From JAJKIP01 sp037200685 (GTDB lineage Bacteria; Bacteroidota; Bacteroidia; Chitinophagales; Chitinophagaceae): 64,000 nt of DNA. Location of the stretch: positions 496,001 through 560,000 of the forward strand of contig JBBCIG010000016.1 of the NCBI GenBank assembly GCA_037200685.1. The letters are read 5' to 3'. This document shows, one piece after another, positions 51,532 to 61,248 of the stretch. Below the pieces are notes generated by a model. The model was not told the origin of the DNA. It saw only the letters and a program-made list of their open reading frames with translations, and ran no database searches. Each line of letters begins with the position of its first letter. Positions within the stretch are counted from its first letter, which is position 1. The translations under genes and the position numbers were made by a program.

Positions 51532-52044
51532 TTACTGCACTTTCACCGGCACTTTCAAATTCTCCCATATAAGGGCAACACCTTTACTATCCACTGTATA
51601 AGTTAAGCTCTCTGTAAAGCTGGCTGCTTTTTCAGGAGTTACATTTACACGCAACACATCTTTTGCAGGATCTTCTGTGGTACTGCCATCACGGTTGATG
51701 CCCCATTGGCCTGTGGCTGAATTAAAAATAATCGTCCATTCTTTTTCTCCCGGTAAAGCATACAAGCTATATTTTCCGGCAGCCAATGTCTTACCTTCTA
51801 CTTTAATGTCTTTATCTGTTTCAAATATAGTCGCCTGGTTAGCGCCTGCCCTCCATACTTTATCATAAGGCACCAGTCCGCCCCATATTTTTCTTTCTTT
51901 TACCGCAGGGCTGCTGTAAGTAATTGTAATAGTAGCGTCTTTTACTTTACCAGTAGCTGTAGCAGCCGGACTTGGGCGGTTGCCTCCCTGGCCAAATGCT
52001 GTTACAGTTGCAACAACGGCAATCATTAACAAGAAACGTTTCAT
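51532..52044 (-). CDS. DUF2911 exported protein
   Basis: A 170-residue secreted protein: signal LLMIAVVATVTAFGQG, then one DUF2911 domain. Typical stretches are KVKDATITITYSSPAVKERK, IWGGLVPYDKVWRAGANQAT, KYSLYALPGEKEWTIIFNSA and WGINRDGSTTEDPAKDVLRV. The domain is common in Bacteroidota and has no known activity. It is closely spaced behind the SRPBCC gene on the same strand (72 bp) and may be expressed with it. Confidence 0.9.
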   Translation of the reverse strand: MKRFLLMIAVVATVTAFGQGGNRPSPAATATGKVKDATITITYSSPAVKERKIWGGLVPYDKVWRAGANQATIFETDKDIKVEGKTLAAGKYSLYALPGEKEWTIIFNSATGQWGINRDGSTTEDPAKDVLRVNVTPEKAASFTESLTYTVDSKGVALIWENLKVPVKVQ

Positions 52045-52116
52045 ATTATATAGTTTTTGTGATTAGGACGTTGAAATTAGGCAGAAGCTGGCGAATGCGG
52101 AGAGATAAACTGCAAT

Positions 52117-52608
52117 TTAGTTTTCCACCAGCGTTTTCAAATTCGCCAGGCCCCGTTCCATCCGCGGCCCATAAGATTTATCTAAGAGCAAACTTGTAAA
52201 CTTTTCCCATGGATACCATTTGAGATAAAAATCGGCGAACCACTGCACAGTTACGCTACCATTGTCTGCAGCAATTACATTCCAGCCCATGCCACCTTTT
52301 TTTGAAGCCGGTCCCCTGTTCTCCGCTAATACGCTGCTATCACTCACATTTGTGATCACCAAAGCGCTGTTCGCTGTTTGAATGCCTTTTATTTTTCCAT
52401 CTTCCAAAACCACTTCAGCGGAATCAGCTCCGGGAAACCATTGCTTCCAGTTAGCCGCATTATTGATCAGATCTAAAATACTGTCCTTATTCGCCTGCAC
52501 CTGCACGGCCCTTGATATATGCACATGCGAAGGAAAGAAAAGAGAGATGGCCGTCACCAGCAGGAATAATACGATAAAACTTATTATCAATAACCTGACA
52601 TACTTCAT
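52117..52608 (-). CDS. SRPBCC/START-like ligand-binding protein, membrane anchored
   Basis: A 163-residue protein with an N-terminal membrane helix (LLIISFIVLFLLVTAISLFF) and a START-fold domain: FPSHVHISRAVQVQANKDSI, DLINNAANWKQWFPGADSAE, and WFADFYLKWYPWEKFTSLLL with the C-terminal helix. Similar proteins resemble polyketide cyclase and lipid-binding families. The helix suggests the domain faces outward. ATG 52608 preferred to a GTG at 52611. It lies between the ABC permease and DUF2911 genes on the same strand. Confidence 0.85.
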   Translation of the reverse strand: MKYVRLLIISFIVLFLLVTAISLFFPSHVHISRAVQVQANKDSILDLINNAANWKQWFPGADSAEVVLEDGKIKGIQTANSALVITNVSDSSVLAENRGPASKKGGMGWNVIAADNGSVTVQWFADFYLKWYPWEKFTSLLLDKSYGPRMERGLANLKTLVEN

Positions 52609-52643
52609 CACTTCTTATTTGAATTGTAAAACCGCGGCGGTCA

Positions 52644-53753
52644 TCATCCCCATTTAATAACCTTTGCGAGTATCGCATAAATCACCACCATCCAGATCAT
52701 CATGATGCCGATCTCCTTCCATGTATCAAAAATATGAAGGCCTTCAAAAGAGATTTTGCGGATACCATCATTGAATTGCGTTAACGGCAAAATCCGGCAA
52801 ATACTCTGCAGCCACGGAGGAAATACATTGATGGAAAAGAAAGTACCAGACAATAACATTTGCGGGAAGCCAAATAAATTTATTAATAACGGGATGGATG
52901 CATCCGTTTTCGCAATACTGCTGAATATTAATCCCACACCCATTAATAGAAAGAGCATAATAATGGTAAGGAACAGCATTTCCAATACGGTCACAGCGCC
53001 GTGCTGCAGTGTAAAATTTAAAAAGAAATGACCAAAAAGAATAAGCACCAATACGTTTGTTAACTGGAAGAACAAACGGCTCATGCCGATGCCCAGCAAA
53101 ATATGAATTCGTTTCACCGGTGATGCATAAAATCTTTTTAATACCAATTGCTCACGCAACACGAAAAATGTAAACGCAATACCAAACAACGTAGAAAAAA
53201 GAATGGAGAAACCTAACTGGCCCGGAAGAATAAAATCTATTTGACGGTATTGTTTCCCTTCTGAAATAGAAGGTTGTTCTATATGAACTAATTCCTGCCT
53301 GTTTTGTATTTGCTTTAACTCATACTTCATTTTGCTGTAATCAAGCATTTGCATGAATGGGCCAAACGTATTACCGCTTGCGGAAGTAGACCTGATCCCT
53401 ACAGAAATATGTGCCTGATCCGAAGAATCTTTTATTTGTTTAATAGTCAATACAGCAGTAAGCCTTCCCTTTTCGAGTTCATTATTAAGAGTAGCTGTAT
53501 CGGGATAATTGACAATGCGGATCGCCTGGTTACTTTTCAGGTACGTAAAAAAAGTGTTCGTGGTATCGGTATTGTTATCAAACGCTATCCTGTAAGTGGA
53601 ACCCCCGCCATTTCCAAACGCCCCAAAAATGAGAATGAATATAATCGGGAATAATAAGCTGAATACAATCGCTGTAGGTTGTGCAAAAATAGCCCGGAAA
53701 CTTGCCTTTGTTATCGCCCAAAGAGCTTTTGACTGACTGTATGGTTCTCCCAT
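52644..53753 (-). CDS. ABC-2-type transporter permease
   Basis: A 369-residue ABC-2 permease. One N-terminal helix (AIVFSLLFPIIFILIFGAFG), an extracytoplasmic region of about 150 residues (TATLNNELEKGRLTAVLTIK, SSDQAHISVG), then five helices including ILFSTLFGIAFTFFVLREQL, LTIIMLFLLMGVGLIFSSIA and IPLLINLFGFPQMLLSGTFF. The layout is of the YhgE/linearmycin- or antibiotic-efflux type. No ATP-binding subunit lies beside it, so the partner is elsewhere. ATG 53753 is preferred because it starts the conserved N-terminal helix region and lies just below a promoter motif. Confidence 0.88.
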   Translation of the reverse strand: MGEPYSQSKALWAITKASFRAIFAQPTAIVFSLLFPIIFILIFGAFGNGGGSTYRIAFDNNTDTTNTFFTYLKSNQAIRIVNYPDTATLNNELEKGRLTAVLTIKQIKDSSDQAHISVGIRSTSASGNTFGPFMQMLDYSKMKYELKQIQNRQELVHIEQPSISEGKQYRQIDFILPGQLGFSILFSTLFGIAFTFFVLREQLVLKRFYASPVKRIHILLGIGMSRLFFQLTNVLVLILFGHFFLNFTLQHGAVTVLEMLFLTIIMLFLLMGVGLIFSSIAKTDASIPLLINLFGFPQMLLSGTFFSINVFPPWLQSICRILPLTQFNDGIRKISFEGLHIFDTWKEIGIMMIWMVVIYAILAKVIKWG

Positions 53754-53769
53754 GAAAAAATGTTGTTGG

Positions 53770-53777
53770 CAAATGTA
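53770..53777 (-). promoter_or_regulatory. Putative Bacteroidota -7 element
   Basis: On the minus strand TACATTTG (TAnnTTTG), ending 16 bp before the ATG at 53753 of the ABC permease. No -33 box at 18-bp spacing. Confidence 0.4.
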
Positions 53778-53851
53778 TCCAAATAAGTCCGAAAGACCGG
53801 AAAGTCTGTAAAGGCGCCGGCACTTTGCATAATCTGCGTTTCTTTGCATTT

Positions 53852-54338
53852 ATGAACAAAGCTTATTTATTAACTGGCGGGAATATGGGCAACAGGGAAG
53901 AAAACCTACGCCATGCCCGGGAGCAGATCAATCAACATTGCGGAAAAAATCATCAAAGCATCTTCCTTATACGAAACAGCAGCATGGGGCAAAGAAGATC
54001 AGCCTTCCTTTCTTAACCAGGCACTGGAAATAGAAACAGCATTAGCAACACAGCAACTTTTAAAGCAATTACTGAAAATAGAAAAGAAGATAGGCAGGGT
54101 GAGAAAAGAGAAGAATGGCCCACGGGTCATTGACATTGATATACTGTTGTTCAATAATGATATAATAAATGAAAATGATTTAAAGGTTCCCCATCCTGAA
54201 TTACAAAACCGCCGCTTTGCATTAACCCCACTGGCAGAAATTGCTTCAAACATTATCCACCCTGCCTTTAAAAAATCCATCCTTGAGTTATTGAAACTAT
54301 GCCCGGACACATTAGAAGTAAAAAGACAAAAGGACTGA
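53852..54338 (+). CDS. folK: 6-hydroxymethyl-dihydropterin pyrophosphokinase, one frameshift
   Basis: Folate pathway enzyme that transfers pyrophosphate from ATP to 6-hydroxymethyl-dihydropterin. Marks: AYLLTGGNMGNREENLRHAR, ASSLYETAAWGKEDQPSFLN, and KIGRVRKEKNGPRVIDIDILLF (the R-x-x-x-K-x-x-P-R-x-x-D-I-D-I-L box). As deposited it is split into a 55-residue start and the rest. Reading the A6 run 53944-53949 as A5 joins both into 161 residues, exactly the usual size. An error is more likely than gene loss. Divergent from the ABC permease. Confidence 0.88.
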
Positions 54339-54437
54339 GATTTCGATTTATCCACAAAGAATTCCTGCCGCCCGCTTCAAAGAACCAATTCGTTTATTTT
54401 GCAGCTTTCAAGGATGATTTGAACATCGGTCTGAACT

Positions 54438-55070
54438 ATGAATTATCACTTTATCCAATAGAAGGCAATATCGGCGCAGGAAAAACCACATTGGCCCATT
54501 TACTTTCCAAACATTATAATGCCCGCCTGATACTGGAAGAATTCGCCGATAATCCTTTTCTCCCAAAATTTTATGAAAACCCAAAGCTGTATGCTTTCCC
54601 CGCTGGAACTTTTCTTTATGGCGGAGCGGTACAAGCAACAAAAAGAACTGTTGCAGCAAAAAGACATGTTCCAGAACCTCACTATCTCCGATTATCTTTT
54701 TACAAAATGTTTATTGTTCGCTAAAGTAACATTGCCGGAAGACGAGTTCCGTTTGTACCAGCGTTTATTTGATATTATTCACCAGCAACTGATACAACCG
54801 GACCTGCTCATTTATTTACATGCGCCTGTAAACAAGCTACAGGCCAATATTAAAAAGCGTAATCGTTCTTACGAACAAAAAATACCGGATGAATACCTGT
54901 TTAACTTGCAGGAAACTTATACGAATTATATTAAGCAGCATAATATCACCACGTTATTTGTAGACACGACAAATGCGGATTTCCTTGGAAATGAAAAGCA
55001 CCTGCAAACTATTCTGGAAGCATTGGATCATAATTATGAAGAAGGGCAACATTATATAAGCCTGCCATGA
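54438..55070 (+). CDS. Deoxynucleoside kinase (dGK/dAK/dNK type), two frameshifts
   Basis: Repaired length 210 residues. Salvages deoxynucleosides by ATP-dependent phosphorylation. Marks: N-terminal P-loop IEGNIGAGKTTLAHLLSKHY, RLILEEFADNPFLPKFYENP with the catalytic Glu, PLELFFMAERYKQQ, FAKVTLPEDEFRLYQRLFDI, LLIYLHAPVNKLQANIKKRN with the lid Arg region, and QKIPDEYLFNLQETYTNYIK. Two indels: a missing A at AA 54457-54458, and an extra C in CCCC 54598-54601. The ATG at 54438 gives MNYHFI directly before the P-loop. Often found next to folK in Bacteroidota. Confidence 0.85.
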
Positions 55071-55177
55071 TAAAGTTTGTGACTTTTCGTTTATAATTTA
55101 CTTTTAACATGAAATAATATTTCAATAACTAATACCGGGACAACTATACACCTACAACCACAAACAATAAACTAAAT

Positions 55178-56423
55178 ATGCCCGGTGCAACCGCAAGACT
55201 GCAATCCCTGTCACCACTGAAAGAAAAAGAATTCAGGCAATACATTTCTTTTCGTGTTATTTATATTATGGCATTGAGGATGGTAGCCACCGTGGTAGGG
55301 TTCAAATTATTCCAGTTGACGCATAGCTCCTTTGCCATCGGTATGGTGGGTTTAGCGGAATTCATTCCCGTTTTTTCACTGGCGCTTTATGCCGGTCATG
55401 TAATAGATAAATCAGATAAGCGAACGTTACTGTTAAGAGGTGTGATCTGTTATTGTTTTTGTGTAGCCGGCTTAGTCCTCATCACTTCAGCGCAAATAGA
55501 AAGAAGTTTAAGCACCCGGATGCTGGAATATTTATTTTATTTCATCATCTTTTTAACCGGTTTGATCAGGGCTTTCACGGGACCAACAACACATGCGATC
55601 ATCGCTCAACTGGTGCCACGCAACATACTTCATCTCGCTGCTAATATAAGCTCATCGAGCTGGTTGATCGCTTCTATCATTGGCCATGCCAGCGCCGGGT
55701 TTTTCATTGCATGGTTTGGTGTAAATGTCACTCTCTATATCATATTAGGTTATGTGATCATCGCCACCTTTCTTTTGTCCAAAGTAAAAAAGAAACCAGT
55801 CGTAGTAACCGTATCAGCAAACGGTACATGGGCAAGCGTAACGGAAGGTGTTCGTTATGTTTTTAAAAACAAAGTATTGCTGGGCGCCATTTCTCTTGAT
55901 CTTTTCGCTGTATTATTTGGCGGGGCGCAGGCGCTGATACCCGCATTTTCCACCACCATATTAAAAGTCGGCCCCATCGGTTTCGGTTGGCTCAATGCGG
56001 CAATTGATATTGGTTCTGTCATCACCATTGCAACACTTACATTTTTTCCATTCAAACAAAAGCAGGGTTATAAATTATTATTCGCCGTCGGCCTCTTCGG
56101 TTTGTTCATCATCATCTTTGGACTTTCCGATGTTTACTGGATATCATTCGCCGCATTATTACTCGCAGGTATGATGGATGGCATCAGCGTTTTAGTAAGG
56201 GGCACCATTCTTCAATTAACAACACCCGATAATATGCGTGGACGGGTCTCAGCCGTCAATTCCATGTTCATCAATTCATCCAATGAATTGGGCATGTTTG
56301 AAAGTGGCGTAACCGCCCGGCTGTTAGGCACCGTGCCTTCGGTAGTTTTCGCGGCGTCATGACGTTAATTGTTGTAGTCGTCACCTGGCTGATGGCGCAA
56401 AATTGAGGAAGTTTGAATATTAG
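55178..56423 (+). CDS. MFS transporter of the EntS/MFS_3 type, frameshifted near the 3' end
   Basis: A 415-residue (repaired) major facilitator with about 12 helices, likely an exporter of siderophore or other small molecule. Marks: FRVIYIMALRMVATVVGFKL, VGLAEFIPVFSLALYAGHVI DKSDKR, GLIRAFTGPTTHAIIAQLVP, LNAAIDIGSVITIATLTFFP and TPDNMRGRVSAVNSMFINSS. The deposited frame stops at 56362. A missing G near 56350-56355 and a missing A in A4 56399-56402 extend it to MTLIVVVVTWLMAQKLRKFE and a stop at 56421-56423, where a repeat element begins. Confidence 0.83.
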
Positions 56424-56687
56424 CCCAGCTGCATTACTACTAGCATCGCCTGTTGCGTCGCACACTTGTACGTCCGGTAATTCTATTTAGCAATAGGGAA
56501 GTGTATGCGTTTGCAGTTTATTTCACGCAAAGAACGCAAAGGAGCAAAGTCCGCAACGTTAAGACACTGTTTGCGTCGCTGCGGTAACTTTGCGTCTTTG
56601 CGTGAAGCCTTTTGTTGATCAGCGAACAGAACGTTGAAGAGTGCGACGCAACGAAGCTGATAGTAGTACTAAAGCCCGGCCAAAAAA
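56424..56687. repeat. Inverted family A pair enclosing a second inverted repeat
   Basis: Forward copy 56424-56494 (CCCAGCTGCATTACTACTAG ... TTGCGTCGCACACTTGTACG ... TTCTATTTAGCA) and inverted copy 56633-56683 (GTTGAAGAGTGCGACGCAAC ... GATAGTAGTACTAAAGCCCG). The interior holds the ACGCAAAG hairpin 56522-56606. No gene. Confidence 0.82.
56522..56606. repeat. Gene-less inverted repeat with ACGCAAAG core
   Basis: Left arm TTCACGCAAAGAACGCAAAG and right arm CTTTGCGTCTTTGCGTGAA are reverse complements. The arms resemble those around the GxxExxY gene (CACAAAGGCACAAAG), but here only 15-20 bp separate them. Confidence 0.7.
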
Positions 56688-57180
56688 TTATTTACTTTTC
56701 TCCGCTTCAATTAATTTTTCAATCACGAAATAAGTGATCGGGCAAAATGTAGTATTCTTTTGAGTGAGCTGCGGTCTTTTTATAAATACATCTTCATCCG
56801 TGTAAGGAAAGCGGCGGCAATCGGAAGGCCGCTGGTCATAGATGCTGCAATAATTATCAGCACCGAGAAAAGGACAAGGCAAGGTTTTGGCGACAAAATC
56901 ACCTTCGTCATCCACCTTCAGGTACTTATCAATAAATTCACTTTCCCGCAGTTTCAGGTATTTGCTGATGCGTTTTAACGTCCGGGGTTTTGAACCGTGG
57001 CGAAAAATTTTTGCAGCAGTTGGCGCATTGCAGGCAATCAATTTTTTCAAACGCTTCTTCATGCAGGTCGGGCAATTGTTTTAGTACTGTGTTCTTATCC
57101 GCCTTTTGCAGGTATTGTTTATAGAGCTTCTGTCTCTCCCCCGATTTTTTTTCCCAGTTATGCAGGATATCTTTTGCCAT
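56688..57180 (-). CDS. YkgJ-family Fe/Zn cysteine-cluster protein, one frameshift
   Basis: A 163-residue (repaired) cytosolic protein of the YkgJ/CxxCxxCC family, thought to bind a zinc or iron cluster. Motifs: IDCLQCANCCKNFSPRF, then PCPFLGADNYCSIYDQRPSD and CRRFPYTDEDVF. The deposited sequence shows two overlapping frames. Removing one T from TTTT 56973-56976 joins them (KTPDVKRISKYLKLRESEFI). ATG 57180 starts MAKDILHNWEKKSGERQKLY. Divergent from the sterol-desaturase gene. No function is known for the family. Confidence 0.83.
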
Positions 57181-57217
57181 TGCAACCGCAAAATACCAAT
57201 GATTTGGCGGCAATCGG

Positions 57218-57225
57218 TATTTTTG
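57218..57225 (+). promoter_or_regulatory. Putative Bacteroidota -7 element
   Basis: TATTTTTG, matching TAnnTTTG, ending 9 bp before ATG 57235. No -33 box at standard spacing, so weak. Confidence 0.3.
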
Positions 57226-57234
57226 CCACATTGT

Positions 57235-58137
57235 ATGGGAACAGCGAGAGAACAACTTCTTATTTTTATTTCTACACCCCTTTATCTTATCGTGATCGGG
57301 CTGGAGCTATTGCTTAGTCACCTGCGCAAGCAAGAAACTTATACCTGGAAGGATACACTTCAGAATGTTTACCTGATGCTGCTGAACGGCGGGCTCGATT
57401 TATTGTTCCGCATTATTTATATCGGTGTTATTCTTTCTTTCTTTTATGACCATCGCCTGCTGCCATCGATTCAAAATCCGTGGTTGTACTGGCCCGTCTT
57501 ACTGGTGTTTGAAGATTTTATGTACTACTGGCTGCACCGGGTGGATCATTTTTGCAGGCTGTTCTGGGCCACGCATGTTACACATCATTCATCGCCCAAG
57601 TTTAATCTAACGGTTGGCTTTCGTTCATCCGTAATGGAACCTTTATATCGTTTTGTTTATTTTATCCCGATTGCTTTGTGTGGGTTTCAGCCTATTGATA
57701 TCGCTTTTATTTATGCGGCTACGCAAATCTGGGGCATACTGGTGCATACGGAAAAAATAAAAAAGCTCGGCTGGATAGAATATATATTGGTCACGCCGTC
57801 ACATCACCGGGTGCACCATGGTTCTAATATTAAATATTTAGATAAGAATATGGGTATGTTCCTGATTATCTGGGATAAACTTTTTGGAACGTTTCAACCG
57901 GAATTGCCGGCGGAAGAATACGAAGCGATAAAATACGGATTAACCACGCCGCTTGAAAAACAAACCCCGGTAAATATTGTTTTTCATGAATGGGATAATA
58001 TTGGTAAAGACCTGCGCCGCAAAGACCTTGGCTGGAAACAAAAATGGGGGTACCTGTTCGGCCCGCCCGGCTGGAGCCATGATGGCAGCCGGATGACCAG
58101 TGAACAACTGCGAAAAAAGGAAAAAGAAGGAATATAA
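57235..58137 (+). CDS. Sterol desaturase-family membrane di-iron protein
   Basis: A 300-residue membrane enzyme of the fatty-acid hydroxylase/sterol desaturase superfamily. Four or more helices (LIFISTPLYLIVIGLELLLS, IIYIGVILSFFYDH, FVYFIPIALCGF) and the di-iron His clusters: HRVDH, HVTHHSSPKFN, and HHRVHHGSNIKYLDKNMGMF, ending with WDKLFGTFQPE. It oxidises or hydroxylates a lipid substrate (sphingolipid-type or carotenoid-like). ATG 57235 was preferred to an upstream start at 57106 that would overlap the divergent YkgJ gene. Confidence 0.9.
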   Translation: MGTAREQLLIFISTPLYLIVIGLELLLSHLRKQETYTWKDTLQNVYLMLLNGGLDLLFRIIYIGVILSFFYDHRLLPSIQNPWLYWPVLLVFEDFMYYWLHRVDHFCRLFWATHVTHHSSPKFNLTVGFRSSVMEPLYRFVYFIPIALCGFQPIDIAFIYAATQIWGILVHTEKIKKLGWIEYILVTPSHHRVHHGSNIKYLDKNMGMFLIIWDKLFGTFQPELPAEEYEAIKYGLTTPLEKQTPVNIVFHEWDNIGKDLRRKDLGWKQKWGYLFGPPGWSHDGSRMTSEQLRKKEKEGI

Positions 58138-58236
58138 TCCTGGCTTAATAAATCTGCCTTTCCCTTTAAAGGAGGGAGTTTTAACTGCTTATCCACGATG
58201 CCTGCCGCTTAACTTTTTTCTGCTTCTAAGCCCGTA

Positions 58237-58244
58237 AATTTGCA
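58237..58244 (+). promoter_or_regulatory. Putative Bacteroidota -7 element of gcvP
   Basis: TAAATTTG (TAnnTTTG), ending 38 bp before the gcvP ATG at 58283. Confidence 0.4.
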
Positions 58245-58282
58245 GCGCAATTACCCTCACATTCTCTAAATGATTTTATTAC

Positions 58283-61184
58283 ATGAGTCTTTTTGAACAA
58301 CAATCTCACGAGTTTATCCCAAGACATATCGGCCCTAATGAACACGACAGCAAGCAGATGTTGAAAACCATCGGCGCTGCAACATTACAGGAACTGATCG
58401 GGCAAACCGTGCCTGCCGGCATACGAATGAACCACACGCTGAATATTCCGCCGTCCATGAGCGAACATGAATACCTGCAGCACATCAAAGAAATTTCTTT
58501 AAGAAATAAAGTTTTCAAAAATTATATCGGGCAGGGATATTATGAGACGATTGTTCCTTCTGTTATCCTGAGAAATGTTTTTGAAAACCCGGGATGGTAT
58601 ACGCAATACACACCGTACCAGGCGGAAATAGCGCAGGGACGTTTGGAAAGTTTATTGAATTTTCAAACAATGGTTTCCGATCTTACGGCGTTGCCTATCG
58701 CCAATGCATCATTATTGGATGAAGCGACTGCTGCTGCGGAAGCGATGACGATGTTCTTTAATGCACTGAACAGGGACCATGAACATATTGTTCGTCCTAA
58801 ATTTTTTGTAGACAATGAATTATTTCCTCAAACAAAAGATGTTCTCGTAACGAGGGCCGTACCGGTAGGTATTGAAATTGTGTACGGTGATTATAAAACC
58901 GCTGCGATCGACAATTCTTATTTCGGGGCCATCGTGCAATACCCGAATGATAAAGGGGCTGTGATTGATTATCCGTGAATTCATTAATAATGTTCACGAA
59001 GCCGGTGCATTTGTTGTAATGGCGACCGATTTATTAGCGCTGACATTATTAACACCTCCGGGAGAGTTGGGCGCTGATTGCGCTATCGGTTCAGCACAAC
59101 GTTTTGGTGTACCACTCGGTTACGGCGGCCCGCATGCTGCATTTTTTGCTGCAAAAGATGATTTCAAACGCAGCATTCCCGGTCGTATCATCGGGGTAAG
59201 TATTGATGCGCAGGGTAACCGTGCATTGCGTATGGCATTGCAAACAAGGGAGCAGCATATCAAAAGAGAAAAAGCGACTTCCAATATTTGTACGGCCCAG
59301 GCACTGTTGGCGAACATGGCCGCTATGTATGCGGTATGGCACGGTCACCAGGGATTAAAAACAATTGCGAAAAGAACGGCATTATTGACACAAACCGCTG
59401 CTGAAGCGATTGAAGAAAGAGGTTTTGAACTGGTATCACAAAATTTCTTCGATACGATTGTTATAAAAACAAATAAGTCAGCAGCGATCAAAACAAAAGC
59501 GGAACAACAGCAAATCAATCTTCGTTATATTGATGAACAGCATATCGGGATTTCTTTGGATGAAACCGTGCTTCCTTCTGATTTGTATGACCTGATCAAT
59601 TGTTTTGAAAATGAAAAAGATCCCGTAGCATTTGATATTACTGAAGATGCGACGCTGGACCATTTACCTTCTTCATTAGTAAGAACATCTGGTTTTTTAA
59701 CACACCCGGTTTTTAATACACACCGTAGTGAAAGCCAGATGATGCGTTATATAAAATTCCTCGAGAATAAAGATCTTTCACTGAACACTTCGATGATTTC
59801 GCTGGGCAGTTGTACCATGAAACTGAATGCCGCTTCTGAAATGATCCCATTAAGCTGGCGTCAATGGGCGAATATTCATCCATTCGCACCGGTCAATCAA
59901 ACAGAAGGTTATCAATACATCATTAAAGAATTAAGTAATTATTTATGCGAGATTACCGCATTTGATGCCTGCAGCTTACAACCCAACAGCGGTGCGCAGG
60001 GTGAATATGCGGGTTTATTAACGATCAAAGCATTTCATGATGCCAATGGTGACCATCACCGCAAAGTGATGCTGATCCCGATCTCCGCACATGGAACAAA
60101 CCCCGCATCAGCTGTGATGGCGGGAATGAAAGTAGTAGTAGTAAAGGCATTGGAAAATGGCTATATAGATGTAGAAGACCTGAAAGCGAAAGCTGCGCAA
60201 TACAGCAAAGAGCTTGCGGGCATTATGATTACTTACCCAAGTACCTATGGTGTATATGAAGAAACGGTAAAAGATATTACTGCTATCATTCATGAGCATG
60301 GCGGGCAAGTGTATATGGATGGCGCTAATATGAATGCACAGGTGGGATTAACCGCCCCGGGTTTAATCGGCGCCGATGTGTGTCATTTGAACCTGCATAA
60401 AACATTTGCAATACCACACGGCGGTGGTGGCCCGGGCATGGGGCCTATTTGCGTGAAGAAACATTTGAAGCCTTATTTACCTGGTCACGTAGATATTAAG
60501 GTACAAGGCACAGGGCACAAGGAACAAGAGGGAGCTAATGCGGTGAGTGCGGCGCCATACGGAAGCGCTTCGATCTTGTTGATCAGTTATGGTTATATAA
60601 GAATGCTGGGTAACGAAGGCGTGAAAGCTTCTACTGAATATGCGATACTTAATGCCAATTACATGAGGGCACGGTTAGAAGGTCAATATGATATTCTTTA
60701 TACCAATCATAACGGACAATGCGCCCATGAATTTATCGTTGACCTGAGGCCATTTAAAAAATCAGCGGAAATAGAAGCGGAAGATGTCGCCAAGCGATTG
60801 ATAGATTATGGTTTCCACGCACCAACTATGAGCTTTCCCGTGCCGGGAACCATTATGATTGAGCCAACAGAGAGTGAAGACAAGGCTGAACTGGATCGTT
60901 TTTGTGATGCGCTGTTAAGTATCAGGGAAGAAATAAAGGCGATTGAAGAAGGAAAGCAGGATAAAAAAGATAATCCTTTAAAAAATGCGCCGCACACACA
61001 ATTTGTAATAACAGCAGATGAATGGAAACATACTTATTCAAGGCAATCTGCGGCATTCCCTTTATATTATGTTACACTCAATAAATTCTGGCCTTCAGTA
61101 GCAAGGGTAAATAATACACATGGTGACAGGAACCTGATCTGCACATGTGAGCCTATGGAAAGTTATATGGAAGCAGAAGCATAA
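58283..61184 (+). CDS. gcvP: Glycine dehydrogenase (decarboxylating), P protein, one frameshift
   Basis: PLP enzyme of the glycine cleavage system that decarboxylates glycine and transfers the aminomethyl group to GcvH lipoate. Repaired length 966 residues, typical. Marks: FIPRHIGPNEHDSKQMLKTI, IGQGYYETIVPSVILRNVFE, GRLESLLNFQTMVSDLTALP, GVPLGYGGPHAAFFAAKDDF, and the C-terminal half with QPNSGAQGEYAGLLTIKAFH, ICHLNLHKTF-type PLP Lys context (HLNLHKTFAIPHGGGGPGMG). The first frame ends at 58978. An extra C in CC 58973-58974 accounts for it (DYREFINNVHEAG). Contains the micro-repeat insertion at 60501. No gcvH or gcvT is adjacent. Confidence 0.9.
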
Positions 61185-61248
61185 ATCTCATTATAAGCTG
61201 TCCATTCCGGCACAATTTTTCATAATAATAAAGAAAGAAATTATTATT

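Noticed and set aside
58283..58978. Two-subunit glycine dehydrogenase (GcvPA/GcvPB)
   Set aside because: True two-subunit forms split near residue 450. Here the break is at residue 231, inside the N-terminal half, with overlapping frames and single-base repair.
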